Shown here: in pieces, positions 49,811-58,967 of the stretch
Layout of the letters: every line of letters begins with the position of its first letter
Position numbering within the stretch: the first letter of the stretch is position 1
Assembly: GCF_014323705.1 (NCBI RefSeq)
Contig: NZ_JABVEC010000029.1
Coordinates: forward strand, 1-64,000
Direction: 5' to 3'
Source: Actinomadura alba
Lineage (GTDB): Bacteria; Actinomycetota; Actinomycetes; Streptosporangiales; Streptosporangiaceae
Length of the DNA: 64,000 bases
The notes under the pieces: generated by a model
Told to the model about the DNA's origin: nothing
The model's input: only the letters and a program-made list of their open reading frames with translations
Databases searched by the model: none
Translations under genes and position numbers: made by a program

Positions 49811-50722
49811 ATGACAGGTCACGAAGTGGACATGCCGGACCCCCAGGTCCGGGAGCGGATCGCGTTCGGCGCCAACGGATGGCACATACTCGGCGGCACC
49901 GTCGTCGCCGTCCTCGGCGGCGCCGCACTGACCGCGAGCGGCACGCCGCTGGGCGGCTCGGTCAACGGAGGCCTGATCGCCATCGGCGTGGTGGTGATCG
50001 TGGCCGGGTTGATACTGGGCGGGGGGCTGACCCCGGTCGCGCCCGGCGAGGCACGGGTTCTGCAGTTGCTCGGGCGCTACACCGGGACGGTCCGCACCGA
50101 CGGGCTGCGCTGGGTCAACCCGATCGCCATGAGGCGCCGGATCTCCACCCGGATCCGCAATCACGAGACCGACGTGGCGAAGGTGAACGACGCCGACGGC
50201 AACCCGATCGAGATAGCGGCCGTCGTGGTGTGGCAGGTGGAGGACACCGCGCGGGCGTTCTTCGAGGTGGACGACTTCGTCGAGTTCGTCGCCATCCAGA
50301 CCGAGACCGCCGTGCGGCACATCGCCAACTCCTACCCCTACGACGCGCACGTGCCGGGCCGGCTGTCGCTGCGGGACAACGCCGACGAGATCACCGCGAA
50401 GCTCTCCAGCGAGATCGGGGCCCGCGTGGCGAGCGCCGGTGTGCGGGTCATCGAGTCGCGGATCACGCATCTGGCGTACGCCCCCGAGATCGCCCAGGCG
50501 ATGCTGCGCCGCCAGCAGGCCGGAGCGGTGGTGGCGGCCCGGCAGCGGATCGTCGAGGGCGCGGTCGGCATGGTCGAGGCCGCGCTCACCCGGCTGGACC
50601 AGCAGCACGTCGTCGACCTGGACGAGGAGCGGAAGGCCGCCATGGTCAGCAACCTGCTGGTCGTGCTCTGCAGCGACCACCAGGTCCAGCCCGTGGTGAA
50701 CACCGGCTCTCTCTACCAGTGA
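49811..50722 (+). CDS. SPFH (prohibitin/stomatin-like) domain membrane protein
   Basis: 303 aa; ATG 49811 with GAGGAGG site (an upstream GTG at 49787 would place the ribosome site inside the gene). Two hydrophobic segments (about 28-48 and 52-75) are followed by the SPFH domain (about 75-240: VAPGEARVLQLLGRYTGTV, TDGLRWVNP, VVWQVEDTARAFF) and a short helical C-terminus. SPFH proteins form membrane microdomain scaffolds. The stop is overlapped by the GTG of the RHH gene, and a GPP34 gene follows; the three form a compact operon that recurs in actinobacteria. Confidence 0.9.
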   Translation: MTGHEVDMPDPQVRERIAFGANGWHILGGTVVAVLGGAALTASGTPLGGSVNGGLIAIGVVVIVAGLILGGGLTPVAPGEARVLQLLGRYTGTVRTDGLRWVNPIAMRRRISTRIRNHETDVAKVNDADGNPIEIAAVVVWQVEDTARAFFEVDDFVEFVAIQTETAVRHIANSYPYDAHVPGRLSLRDNADEITAKLSSEIGARVASAGVRVIESRITHLAYAPEIAQAMLRRQQAGAVVAARQRIVEGAVGMVEAALTRLDQQHVVDLDEERKAAMVSNLLVVLCSDHQVQPVVNTGSLYQ

Positions 50723-50955
50723 CGGGCGAACGAAAGAAGATCCTGCTCCGGATGGACCCCGGGGTACACGATGCGCTGGCCAGGTGGGCGGGCGACGAAT
50801 TGCGCAGCACCAACGCGCAGATCGAGTTCCTCCTGCGGAAGGCACTGGCCGACGCGGGGCGACTCCCCGGCTCCGTGGGCCGGATGCGCCGCCCCGGGCG
50901 GCCCCCGAAGGAACGCGCCTCCGAACCAACACCGGAAGAACCCCCCGAGGAGTAG
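50719..50955 (+). CDS. Small Arc/RHH-type DNA-binding protein
   Basis: 78 aa, GTG start at 50719 overlapping the SPFH stop (GTGA), with the stop at 50953-50955. The N-terminal 45 residues fit a ribbon-helix-helix fold: KKILLRMDPGVHDALARW, then LRSTNAQIEFLLRKALAD. A Pro/Arg/Glu-rich tail follows. RHH proteins bind DNA as dimers. It is too short and GTG-started, so it is easily missed. It is in the SPFH operon and only three bases before the GPP34 start. A regulator of the operon is the natural guess. Confidence 0.78.
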   Translation: MTGERKKILLRMDPGVHDALARWAGDELRSTNAQIEFLLRKALADAGRLPGSVGRMRRPGRPPKERASEPTPEEPPEE

Positions 50956-50958
50956 GAC

Positions 50959-51591
50959 ATGAACGTCCCGGACTCTCTGCCCGGCAGGCTCTACCTGCTC
51001 GCCTATGACACGAACAAGCAGAAGATCCGCTGCGGCGACCTCGGGTACCTGCTGCGTGCCGCGGCCCTCGCCGACCTCTATCTGAGCGGCCACCTCACCG
51101 AGGAGTCGGGCCGGCCACGGGTGTTCGTGCGGCGGCCCGGCCCGGACCCCATGCTCGACGCCCTGCTCCGGCAGATCGCCGACTCCCGGCCTCGCCCGTG
51201 GACCCATTGGGTGCGCAAGGGCTCCCGCGGCATGGTGCGGACGGTGCGGGACCGCCTGGTCGCCGAGAACTGGATCCGGGTCGAGCCGCGACGCCGGTTC
51301 GGCATCGTCCGCAGCCACCAGGTGACGGTGCGCGACCCGCGGGTCGTGACGCGGCTCACCCGCGGCGTGTCGACGGTGCTGCGCGGGGGCCGGCCGGCCG
51401 GGCGCGTCGATCCGTACGAGGCGGCGGCGGCCGCGCTCTCCGCCAACGGGGAACTCGGGGCCGTCCTGACCCGCAAGGAGCGACGCAGGCACAAGCAGCG
51501 GATCAACGAGCTCAGCGCCGTCACCGGACCCGCGGCCATCGCTTTGCACAAGGCGATCCAGCAGAAGCGCGCCGTACAGTTCTCGAGCTGA
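50959..51591 (+). CDS. GPP34 (GOLPH3-like) family protein
   Basis: 210 aa of the GPP34 family, which in eukaryotes (Golgi phosphoprotein 3/Vps74) binds phosphatidylinositol-4-phosphate. RLYLLAYDTNKQKIRCGDLGYLLRAAALADLYL at the start and VRDRLVAENWIRVEPRRRFGI in the middle fit the family. The C-terminus is basic and helical (RKERRRHKQRINEL), as expected for a membrane-surface protein. Bacterial members are of unknown function. Its operon with SPFH and RHH genes suggests work on membrane domains or lipids. Confidence 0.88.
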   Translation: MNVPDSLPGRLYLLAYDTNKQKIRCGDLGYLLRAAALADLYLSGHLTEESGRPRVFVRRPGPDPMLDALLRQIADSRPRPWTHWVRKGSRGMVRTVRDRLVAENWIRVEPRRRFGIVRSHQVTVRDPRVVTRLTRGVSTVLRGGRPAGRVDPYEAAAAALSANGELGAVLTRKERRRHKQRINELSAVTGPAAIALHKAIQQKRAVQFSS

Positions 51592-51707
51592 CTCCGCTGA
51601 AGCCGCCGGTCAGATCGACAAACCTGGAAATTCCAGCAAATCGCCTCTTCAGTGCGAGCTGACCCAGTCTTCCACATTTCATTACTTAGAGGTTGACAGA
51701 CAGCAAG

Positions 51708-51722
51708 CTGACATCTTGTCAG
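51708..51722. promoter_or_regulatory. Small palindrome and nearby TTGACA upstream of the protease
   Basis: CTGACA-TCT-TGTCAG is a perfect inverted repeat, with TTGACA at 51694-51699 as a possible -35. Two copies of the palindromic octamer GATGCATC (51776-51783 and 51790-51797) follow, 14 bases apart. All of this lies in the otherwise AT-richer 229-base gap before the protease. Confidence 0.5.
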
Positions 51723-51820
51723 ATTATCCCTCTTGCCCCTCCGCTTATCTTTTCTTCACTATTGCGGAGGCCCCAGATGCATCACCCCGGATGCATCAAT
51801 CCCCCGCAGGAGGCCCCGTG

Positions 51821-52867
51821 AAGTCCCGTATCACTGCAATCGCCCTGTCCACAGGCGTGATGGCGGCGCTGCTCGCCGCGGCGCCGTACGCGCAGGCGGC
51901 ACCGGCCGCCTCAGTGGTCAAGGCGGACCTGGCGACCCTCTCCACCACTCTCGAGCAGCAGCTCGGGGCGCGGAGCGCCGGTTCCTACGTCGACGCCAAG
52001 TCCGGACGGCTCGTCGTCAACGTGACCGACAGCGCCGCGGCGCAGACCGTGACCGCGGCCGGCGGAGTGGCGAAGACCGTCGCCCGCAGCGGCGCTGACC
52101 TGCAGAAGGTCACCAGTGCCCTCAACCGCTCGGCCAAGATCGGCGGTACCGCGTGGGCGGTCGATCCGGCCAGCAACCAGGTCCTGATCTCCCTCGACGA
52201 GTCGGTCAAGGGGGCGAAGCTCGCCAAGGTCAAGGCGGTCGCCGCGAAGTTCGGCGATGCGGCCCGCATCGAGCGCGTCGCCGGCAAGTTCACCCCGCTC
52301 ATCGCCGGAGGGCAGGCCATCTACTCGGGCGGCTCCCGCTGCTCGCTCGGCTTCAACGTGCGCAGCAGCAGCGGCACCCAGTACTTCCTGACCGCCGGGC
52401 ACTGCACGAACATCGGTTCGACGTGGACCAATGGCAGCACGACGCTCGGTACCCGGGCCGGCACCAGCTTCCCGGGCAACGACTACGGCATCGTGCAGTA
52501 CACCAACAGCACTATCGCCAAGGAAGGGTCGGTCTACCTGTACGGCGGCGGCTACCAGGACATCACCTCGGCGACCACCCCGGCCGTCGGGCAGTCCGTA
52601 CGGCGTAGCGGCAGCACCACCGGCGTCCGGAGCGGCACGGTGACCGCGCTCAACCAGACCGTGACCTACTCCGGCAGCGGCACCGTGTCCGGCCTGATCA
52701 GGACCAACGCCTGCGCCGAGCCGGGCGACAGCGGCGGCTCCCTGTACTGGGGTACGACCGCGTACGGTCTCACCTCCGGCGGCAGCGGCAACTGCACCGT
52801 TGGTGGCACCACGTTCTTCCAGCCGGTGACCGAGGCACTGAGCGTCTACGGCGTCAGCGTCTACTGA
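51821..52867 (+). CDS. Secreted streptogrisin-type serine protease (S1 family)
   Basis: 348-aa preproprotein, GTG start with AGGAGG. The signal peptide (about 1-28, ending AQA) is followed by an alpha-lytic-type pro-domain (about 35-165) and the mature protease. The catalytic triad is visible: His194 in LTAGHC, Asp221 in NDYG, Ser304 in GDSGGS. Cys pairs (SRCSLG/GHC and NACAEPG/GNC) match the family's disulfides. It is a chymotrypsin-like extracellular protease for protein feeding or development. A 13-bp terminator follows its stop. Confidence 0.94.
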   Translation, partial: KSRITAIALSTGVMAALLAAAPYAQAAPAASVVKADLATLSTTLEQQLGARSAGSYVDAKSGRLVVNVTDSAAAQTVTAAGGVAKTVARSGADLQKVTSALNRSAKIGGTAWAVDPASNQVLISLDESVKGAKLAKVKAVAAKFGDAARIERVAGKFTPLIAGGQAIYSGGSRCSLGFNVRSSSGTQYFLTAGHCTNIGSTWTNGSTTLGTRAGTSFPGNDYGIVQYTNSTIAKEGSVYLYGGGYQDITSATTPAVGQSVRRSGSTTGVRSGTVTALNQTVTYSGSGTVSGLIRTNACAEPGDSGGSLYWGTTAYGLTSGGSGNCTVGGTTFFQPVTEALSVYGVSVY

Positions 52868-52886
52868 CCGGTACTCCCGTTCGATC

Positions 52887-52924
52887 AGCCGGGCTCCGGA
52901 TTCCCCGCCCACCGGAGCCCGGCT
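52887..52924 (+). terminator. 13-bp terminator hairpin after the protease
   Basis: AGCCGGGCTCCGG (52887-52899) pairs exactly with CCGGAGCCCGGCT (52912-52924) around a 12-base loop, 20 bases downstream of the stop. Confidence 0.8.
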
Positions 52925-53108
52925 GCCGGTCTTCCGGCCGCCGTCAGACCCCCCTCCTCGACACGCAGGACATAGGACGCAGGGCACAGGAGCCGCCCGA
53001 GGTGCTGATGAGCCAGGTGCGGCTGACGGGATCGAAGAGCACGTGTGATATTGAACACTCGACGTTCGGGTCCGGCCACCCCGTTACTCACCGGTTAACA
53101 TCGGGGGT

Positions 53109-54749
53109 ATGGAGCCTTTGGGGTTGGCTCGGCGGCTGGGGGCGGTCGCGATGCGGCTCCCGCGCGGCACTCATCATGTCGCGGTCCGGCGCGACCTGGC
53201 CGTCCCGGTCGCCGAGGGCATCGTGCTGCTGACCGATCACTACATGCCCGTGGGCGTGGGCCGCGCGCCGACGGTCCTGGTCCGTTCCCCATACGGCCGG
53301 CGAGGGCCCTTCGGAACGATGTGCGGCCATGTCTTCGCCGAACACGGCTTTCAGGCCGTGGTGCAGAGCGTCCGCGGCGGGTTCGGCTCCGGTGGCGTGT
53401 TCGATCCGCTCGGGGACGAGCGCGACGACGGCCTCGCCACCGTCGAGTGGCTCCGCGCGCAACCGTGGTTCGACGGGACGTTCGCCATGTACGGCCCGAG
53501 CTACCTGGGCTTCGCGCAGTGGGCGATCGCGGCCGACGTGGGTCCCGAGCTGAAGGCGATGGCCACCCAGGTGACCGCCTCGCAGTTCCGCGACGCGATG
53601 TACTACGGCGGCGGGTTCGCCCTCGAGTCAACGCTGTCGTGGGTCGACCTGACGGCGCGCATGAAGCATCCGCTCTCGGGGCTGACGGCGGCGTTCGTGT
53701 CGCCGCGCCGGGCCCGGCGCGCCGCGCTCTCGGGCCGTCCGCTGGCCGAGCTCGACGCGCTCGCGACCGGGGTACAGAGCAGGTTCTTCCAGGACGTGCT
53801 CGAGAACGGCCCGGAGACGCCGTTCTGGGCGAAGCGGGACTTCAGCGCCACCGTCGCCAAGGTCGACGCGCCGGTCAACATGATGGGCGGCTGGTACGAC
53901 GTCTTCCTGCCGTGGCAGCTCAAGGACTACGCGGCTCTGCGCGCGGCCGGCCGACGGCCGTACCTCACGATCGGCCCGTGGTTCCACTCCGACGGCCGGA
54001 TCATGCGCGCGGCCGTGGCCGAGGCGCTCGCCTGGTTCCGCGCGCACCTCGCCGACGATCCTTCGGACCTGCGGGAGAAGCCCGTCCGGCTGTACGTGAC
54101 AGGGGCGCAGGAGTGGCGGGAGTTCACCGACTGGCCGGTGCCGGGCGTCCGTGAGGAACGCTGGCGGCTGCAGCCGGACGGCGCGCTCGCCCCGCACGAC
54201 CCGCCCGAGTCGGCGCCCGACACCTACCGTTACGACCCGGCGCATCCGACGCCGTGCATCTCCGGCCCCTCGATCCTCGGGAACGGCAAGCCGGCCGACC
54301 AGCGCAGGCTGGAGAGCCGCCATGACGTGCTGACCTTCACCGGCCCGGTGCTGACCGACGATCTGGAGATCATCGGTCCGGTGCGCGCGGACCTGTACGT
54401 ACGGTCCGATCGCGTGCACACCGACTTCGTCGTACGGCTGTGCGACGTCGCCCCGAACGGCGAGTCGCTCAACCTGTGCGAGGGCATGCGGCGGCTCACG
54501 CCGGGCGCGCCCGAGGCCGACGGCGACGGCGTGCGGCGGGTCGCCGTGGAGCTGTGGCCGGCCGCGCACCGCTTCCAGGCCGGGCACCGCGTCCGGCTTC
54601 AGGTGTGCAGCGGCGCCTACCCGAGAGTGGCCCGCAACCCGGGCACCGGCGCCGCCCTCGGCACGGCCGCCCGCATGGTCACCGCCGATCAGGAGATCTT
54701 CCACGCCCCGGACCGGCCGTCCGCGATCGTGCTGCCCGTCGCCGACTAG
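53109..54749 (+). CDS. CocE/NonD family hydrolase
   Basis: 546 aa. The alpha/beta-hydrolase domain (about 30-330) has the cocaine-esterase-type nucleophile elbow GPSYLGFAQW (Ser about 139), the acid in MMGGWYDVFLPWQ and the His in IGPWFHSDG. The C-terminal X-Pro dipeptidyl-peptidase beta-jellyroll (about 345-546; LEIIGPVRADLYVRSD, AHRFQAGHRVRLQVCSG) completes the S15/CocE fold. It is probably an esterase or acyl-peptide hydrolase; no signal peptide is clear. It stands alone, followed by a direct repeat and the DUF1349 gene. Confidence 0.88.
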   Translation: MEPLGLARRLGAVAMRLPRGTHHVAVRRDLAVPVAEGIVLLTDHYMPVGVGRAPTVLVRSPYGRRGPFGTMCGHVFAEHGFQAVVQSVRGGFGSGGVFDPLGDERDDGLATVEWLRAQPWFDGTFAMYGPSYLGFAQWAIAADVGPELKAMATQVTASQFRDAMYYGGGFALESTLSWVDLTARMKHPLSGLTAAFVSPRRARRAALSGRPLAELDALATGVQSRFFQDVLENGPETPFWAKRDFSATVAKVDAPVNMMGGWYDVFLPWQLKDYAALRAAGRRPYLTIGPWFHSDGRIMRAAVAEALAWFRAHLADDPSDLREKPVRLYVTGAQEWREFTDWPVPGVREERWRLQPDGALAPHDPPESAPDTYRYDPAHPTPCISGPSILGNGKPADQRRLESRHDVLTFTGPVLTDDLEIIGPVRADLYVRSDRVHTDFVVRLCDVAPNGESLNLCEGMRRLTPGAPEADGDGVRRVAVELWPAAHRFQAGHRVRLQVCSGAYPRVARNPGTGAALGTAARMVTADQEIFHAPDRPSAIVLPVAD

Positions 54750-54786
54750 GGCCGGCTGCGGCGGGCGTAAAGCCCTAGGGCCCGGC

Positions 54787-54829
54787 GAGCCCTCGACGGC
54801 TCTGTCTAAGTGAGCCCTCGACGGCTCTG
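54787..54829. repeat. Direct repeat of an 18-bp hairpin-forming element
   Basis: GAGCCCTCGACGGCTCTG occurs at 54787-54804 and 54812-54829. Each copy can fold (GAGCC / GGCTC). They stand 38 and 63 bases after the CocE stop and may serve as a double terminator. Confidence 0.75.
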
Positions 54830-54893
54830 GCGAAGTGCAGCAGAATCGAGCCGGGGGAATGATCAGCGCCGAGGAGTGCCGCCGAGGAGTGCC

Positions 54894-55496
54894 ATGGACG
54901 AGCCGATCGACCTCAGCCCCGTGCCCGTGCCCATGCGGTGGCTCCTGACCCCCAAGGACTGGAGCGTCTCGGACGGCGCCCTCACCATCACCGCAGGTCC
55001 GCGGACCGACCTGTTCGTCGATCCCGAGACCGGTGTGAAGACCGTCACCGCACCCGCCCTCACGGCACCACTGCCCGGCGACTTCACGCTGAGCGCCCGG
55101 GTGCGGGCCGACCTCACGGCCGATTTCGATGCCGGGGTCCTGATGCTCTGGGCGAATCCGCGCGCCTGGGCCAAGCTCTGCCTCGAACGCTCTCCCCAGG
55201 GCGAGTCCACGATCGTCTCGGTCGTCACCCGCGACGTCTCCGACGACTGCAACTCCTTCACCGTGGACGGCGACCACGTGTGGTTGCGGATCTCGCGGTT
55301 CGGCGGGACCTTCGCCTTCCACGCCGCCACGGACGGACGGTACTGGCGGCTGATCCGGCTCTTCGCCCATGACGAGGCGCAGCGGATGAGCGTCGGCTTC
55401 CTCGCCCAGTCGCCCACCGGCGACGGGTGCGGCGTGACCTTCGACGACATCCGCTACTCCCCCGGCCGCCCCGCCGATCTGCGCAACGGCGACTGA
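54894..55496 (+). CDS. DUF1349 domain protein
   Basis: 200 aa, soluble. It belongs to the DUF1349 family with a concanavalin-like beta-sandwich: WSVSDGALTITAGPRTDLF, FDAGVLMLWANPRAWAKLCLE, VWLRISRFGGTFAFH and VGFLAQSPTGDGCGVTFDDI. Members are often thought to bind or regulate carbohydrate metabolism but have no proven activity. The start at 54894 has a GAGGAG site; the 13-base GCCGAGGAGTGCC that contains it occurs twice in tandem, so two ribosome sites precede it. Confidence 0.85.
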   Translation: MDEPIDLSPVPVPMRWLLTPKDWSVSDGALTITAGPRTDLFVDPETGVKTVTAPALTAPLPGDFTLSARVRADLTADFDAGVLMLWANPRAWAKLCLERSPQGESTIVSVVTRDVSDDCNSFTVDGDHVWLRISRFGGTFAFHAATDGRYWRLIRLFAHDEAQRMSVGFLAQSPTGDGCGVTFDDIRYSPGRPADLRNGD

Positions 55497-55538
55497 CCCG
55501 GAGCCCCGTCCGGCCGTGGCCGGTGGGATACTCGGCCT

Positions 55539-58478
55539 GTGCTCGAACAGTATGCGAACGGCGGGCTGGTCGGTCGGGCCGCCGAGCTGGGAATGCTGGT
55601 GCGGGCGCTCGAAAAGGCCGCGTCGGGTCAGGCCGGCGTGGTTCTCGTCAGTGGCGATGCCGGCGTCGGCAAGACGCGCCTGGTCGGCGAGCTGGCCGAG
55701 GTGGCCCGCTCGCGTGGCCACACCGTCCTGAGCGGCCAGTGCGCCGAGCTCGGTGAGGCCATGCCCTACCTGCCGCTGGCCGACGCGCTCAGAGCCGCGG
55801 CCCGCGCTCCTGAGACCGCGTCGTCGCTGCTCGAGGCACTGCGCGCCCGGCCGGTGCTCGGCCGGTTGCTGCCCGACGGGGACGTCGATCCGGCCGATCA
55901 GGGTGGTGCCGAGCTCGCGCAGCAGCAGCTGTTCGGAGCGGTCCTCGGCCTGCTGGGCGAGCTGTCCGACACCGAGCCGGTCCTGCTCGTGTTCGAGGAC
56001 CTGCACTGGGCCGACCGCTCGACCCGCGATCTGCTGACCTTCCTCAGCCGGGTGCTCCAGCGCGAGCGGGTGTGCCTCGTCGGCACCTACCGCAGTGACG
56101 ATCTGCCCCGGCGGCATCCGATGCGCTCGGCCATCGCCGAGCTGCTCCGGCTGCCGAACGTGATCGGCGCCGACCTGCGGCCGTTGCGTCCGACCGAGAT
56201 GGCCGCCTACCTGGTCACGTTGCAGGGCGGCGATGGCGCGCGCCCCGCGGCGGACGTGCTCGACCGGGTCATCCAGCGGGCCGAGGGCAACGCTTTCTAC
56301 GCCGAAGAGCTGCTGGCGGCCGCGTGCACCGGTGAGGAGCTTCCCGCCGGCCTCGCCGACCTGCTGCTGTCGAGGGTCGAGCGGCTGTCGGAGATCGCCC
56401 AGCGGGTCGTCCGGATCGCGGCGGTGGGCGGCCGGCGGGTCGACGACGACCTCGTGCGCGAGGTGTCGGGACTCGAGGCGGAGCCCTACGAGCAGGCACT
56501 CCGCGAGATCGTGTCGCACCAGCTGCTGGTGCCCGACGGCGGTGGCTACGTGTTCCGGCACGCCCTCCTGCGCGAGGCCGTGCACGCCGATCTGCTGCCC
56601 GGCGAACGCACCCGCTTGCACGCGGCGTTCGCCGCGCTGCTGGCCGAGCCCGGGCCCGGTCGCCCTGCGCACCCGGCCGCCGAGCTGGCCTACCACAGCC
56701 TGGCCAGCCACGACCTGGACGGCGCCTTCACGGCGTCGGTCGAGGCGGGGCGCCAGGCCGAGCGCCTCGCGGCGCCCGCCGAGGCGCACGAGCACTTCGA
56801 TCAGGCGCTGTCGCTGTGGGACGTGGTCACCGAGCCCGAGCGCCGCGCCGGGATGGACCGCCCGCACCTCGCGCTGCGCACCGCCGCCGCGGCCTCGTAC
56901 AGCGGCGACGCGCGTCGCGCCGTGACCCAGCTGCGGCGGCTGCGGGAGACGCTCGACCCGGCCGCCGACCAGACGCTCTACGCCGAAGTGTCGGAGCGGT
57001 TCGCCCACTACCTGTCCGACAGCGATGACGACGTGCAGGCGGCCGAGACGGCGCGCGGGATCATCGAGATGCTGCCCGCCGACACTCCGAGCCCGGAACG
57101 GGCGCGGGCGCTCACCACGTACACCCGCACCGTGCTGTTCACCGAGCGGCACGAGGAGATCCCGGCCCTGGCCGAGGAGGCCATCGCCATCGCGCGGGCG
57201 ACCGGTACCGCCGATGCCGAGGCCGGTGCCCTGGTGAACCTCGGTCTCCACACCGAGATCGGCGGCGATCTGGCACGCGCCGAGCGGCTGTTCAGCGAGG
57301 CGCGCGCCGCGGCCGGGCGGGTGGGCGACCTCACCGTGGCCCTCCGCGCCCACTACCACGTCGCGAGAGCCGAGTATGACCGGGCCGAGCTGACCGCCGC
57401 CGCCCGCAGCGCCGACAGTGGCGTCCGGCTGGCGATCGACTCCGGGCTGGCCTGGAGCGTCTACGGCATCGACCTGCGCTTCCTGCAGTACCTCGTCCAC
57501 TACACGGCCGGCGACTGGGACCGGGCCGAGGCGCTCTCGGACAGCTTCCCGATCCGGGTCGGCACCACCGCCGAGGCTCAGGTGTCGGCGTACGCCCTGT
57601 TCATCGAGGTGGCGCGGGGCAGCGCCACCGCACGGGAACGGCTGTCCTGGCTGCGGCCGTTCTGGGGCGAGGACAGCCTGGTCGCCTACATCGCCCGTGG
57701 GCTGGCCGCCGAGCTGGCCTTCGCCGAGGGCGACGAGCACACAGCCCTGGAGCATGTCAGCGCCGTGATCAGGGCCATGGGGCCGGGCGACGCCGGCATC
57801 ATCCGGGTGGCCGCCACCGGGCTGGGCGTCCACGCCGAACGGGCACTGCGGGCCCGGGCCGCCGGTGACGGCCAGGCCGAGGCGGCCGCGCTGCGGGCGG
57901 CGGGCGACCTCGCCGAGCGGGCCCGCTGGGCGGCGGCGAACATCGCGAGCGGGCCGCGCCTGTGGCTCGGGTTCGAAGGCCGCGCCTGGCTGGCCCGGGC
58001 GGAGGCCGAATGGCACCGGGCCCGGGGCGACGACGACCCGAAGCTGTGGCGCGGAGTGGTCGAGGCCTTCGACTACGGGTTCCCCTACGAGGAGGCGCGG
58101 TCCCGGCTGCGGCTCGCTGGGGCACTGCTCGAGCGTGGGCGGCGTGAGGAGGCCGAAGACGAGTGGCGGCTGGCCACCGCCGAGGCCGGCCGGCTCGACG
58201 CCGTCCCGCTGCGCAAGGCACTTCGCGACCTCGGCCACCGGGCCCGGTTCGGCACGGCCGAGCGCGCCGAGGCGGCGGGACCGCTGGCGACGCTGACCAG
58301 CCGCGAGCGCGAGGTGCTCAGGCTGGTCGCCGACGGCGACAACAACCGTGAGATCGCGGCGGCGCTGTTCATCTCACCCAAGACGGCCAGCGTGCACGTG
58401 TCCAACATCCTCGCCAAGCTCGAGGTCGCCAGCCGCACGCAGGCCGCCGCGATCGCCCACCGCGAGGGCTTCGGCTGA
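55539..58478 (+). CDS. LuxR-family ATPase regulator (LAL type)
   Basis: 979 aa, GTG start. An N-terminal AAA/NTPase domain has a Walker A GDAGVGKT (about 39-46) and a Walker B-like LLVFEDLHWAD (about 150-160). A long helical, TPR-like sensor region follows (about 330-880). The C-terminus is a LuxR HTH (LTSREREVLRLVADGDNNRE, about 918-978). Large ATP-binding LuxR regulators of this kind switch on secondary-metabolism or sugar-use genes. No adjacent gene cluster identifies the target. It ends 15 bases before the stop of the convergent peroxiredoxin gene. Confidence 0.93.
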   Translation: MLEQYANGGLVGRAAELGMLVRALEKAASGQAGVVLVSGDAGVGKTRLVGELAEVARSRGHTVLSGQCAELGEAMPYLPLADALRAAARAPETASSLLEALRARPVLGRLLPDGDVDPADQGGAELAQQQLFGAVLGLLGELSDTEPVLLVFEDLHWADRSTRDLLTFLSRVLQRERVCLVGTYRSDDLPRRHPMRSAIAELLRLPNVIGADLRPLRPTEMAAYLVTLQGGDGARPAADVLDRVIQRAEGNAFYAEELLAAACTGEELPAGLADLLLSRVERLSEIAQRVVRIAAVGGRRVDDDLVREVSGLEAEPYEQALREIVSHQLLVPDGGGYVFRHALLREAVHADLLPGERTRLHAAFAALLAEPGPGRPAHPAAELAYHSLASHDLDGAFTASVEAGRQAERLAAPAEAHEHFDQALSLWDVVTEPERRAGMDRPHLALRTAAAASYSGDARRAVTQLRRLRETLDPAADQTLYAEVSERFAHYLSDSDDDVQAAETARGIIEMLPADTPSPERARALTTYTRTVLFTERHEEIPALAEEAIAIARATGTADAEAGALVNLGLHTEIGGDLARAERLFSEARAAAGRVGDLTVALRAHYHVARAEYDRAELTAAARSADSGVRLAIDSGLAWSVYGIDLRFLQYLVHYTAGDWDRAEALSDSFPIRVGTTAEAQVSAYALFIEVARGSATARERLSWLRPFWGEDSLVAYIARGLAAELAFAEGDEHTALEHVSAVIRAMGPGDAGIIRVAATGLGVHAERALRARAAGDGQAEAAALRAAGDLAERARWAAANIASGPRLWLGFEGRAWLARAEAEWHRARGDDDPKLWRGVVEAFDYGFPYEEARSRLRLAGALLERGRREEAEDEWRLATAEAGRLDAVPLRKALRDLGHRARFGTAERAEAAGPLATLTSREREVLRLVADGDNNREIAAALFISPKTASVHVSNILAKLEVASRTQAAAIAHREGFG

Positions 58479-58493
58479 CGGACCGGCCGGGGT

Positions 58494-58958
58494 CTATCCC
58501 GCCGCGGAGTGGTGCCGTCGGAGCGCGTCGAGGGCGCGGTCGGCGTGCACCGCCATGCGGATCTCGCTCCGGATCACCTCGATGACGGCGCGGTCGGTGC
58601 CGATGACGAACGTCTGCCGCTTGGTGGGGGCGAGGGCGAGACCGCGCTTCACCCCGAACCTCGCGCACACCACGCCATCGGTGTCCGACAGCAGCGGATA
58701 GCCGAGGCTGTGCTCGTCGGCGAACCGCTTCTGCTTGCTCACCGGATCCGTGCTGATCCCGACGGGCCGGGCGCCCAGCGCCGCGAACTCCGCGGCCAGG
58801 TCGCGGAAGTGGCAGCTCTCCACCGTGCAGCCCCGCGACAGCGCCGCCGGGTAGAAGAACAGCACCACCGGCCCGTTCGCCAGGAGCCCGCCCAGCGTTC
58901 GCGGCCGGCCCTCCTCATCGAGCAGCTCGAAGTCCTCGACCACCTCACCGACGTTCAC
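58494..58958 (-). CDS. Peroxiredoxin (BCP/AhpC-TSA family)
   Basis: 154-aa thiol peroxidase. The active-site loop has Cys44 as peroxidatic residue and Cys49 as probable resolving Cys (GCTVESC), as in bacterioferritin-comigratory proteins. FFYPAALSRGCT and PVGISTDPVSKQKRFADEH are the other hallmarks. It reduces hydrogen peroxide or lipid peroxides with thioredoxin. It is convergent with the LuxR gene. Confidence 0.93.
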   Translation of the reverse strand: MNVGEVVEDFELLDEEGRPRTLGGLLANGPVVLFFYPAALSRGCTVESCHFRDLAAEFAALGARPVGISTDPVSKQKRFADEHSLGYPLLSDTDGVVCARFGVKRGLALAPTKRQTFVIGTDRAVIEVIRSEIRMAVHADRALDALRRHHSAAG

Positions 58959-58967
58959 GTACGCAAA

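Noticed and set aside
53628..58238. A 1536-codon open frame on the minus strand across the CocE, DUF1349 and LuxR genes
   Set aside because: It is a high-GC antisense frame: residues are Arg/Gly/Pro/Val-rich, it has no family motif, and it crosses three well-supported genes.
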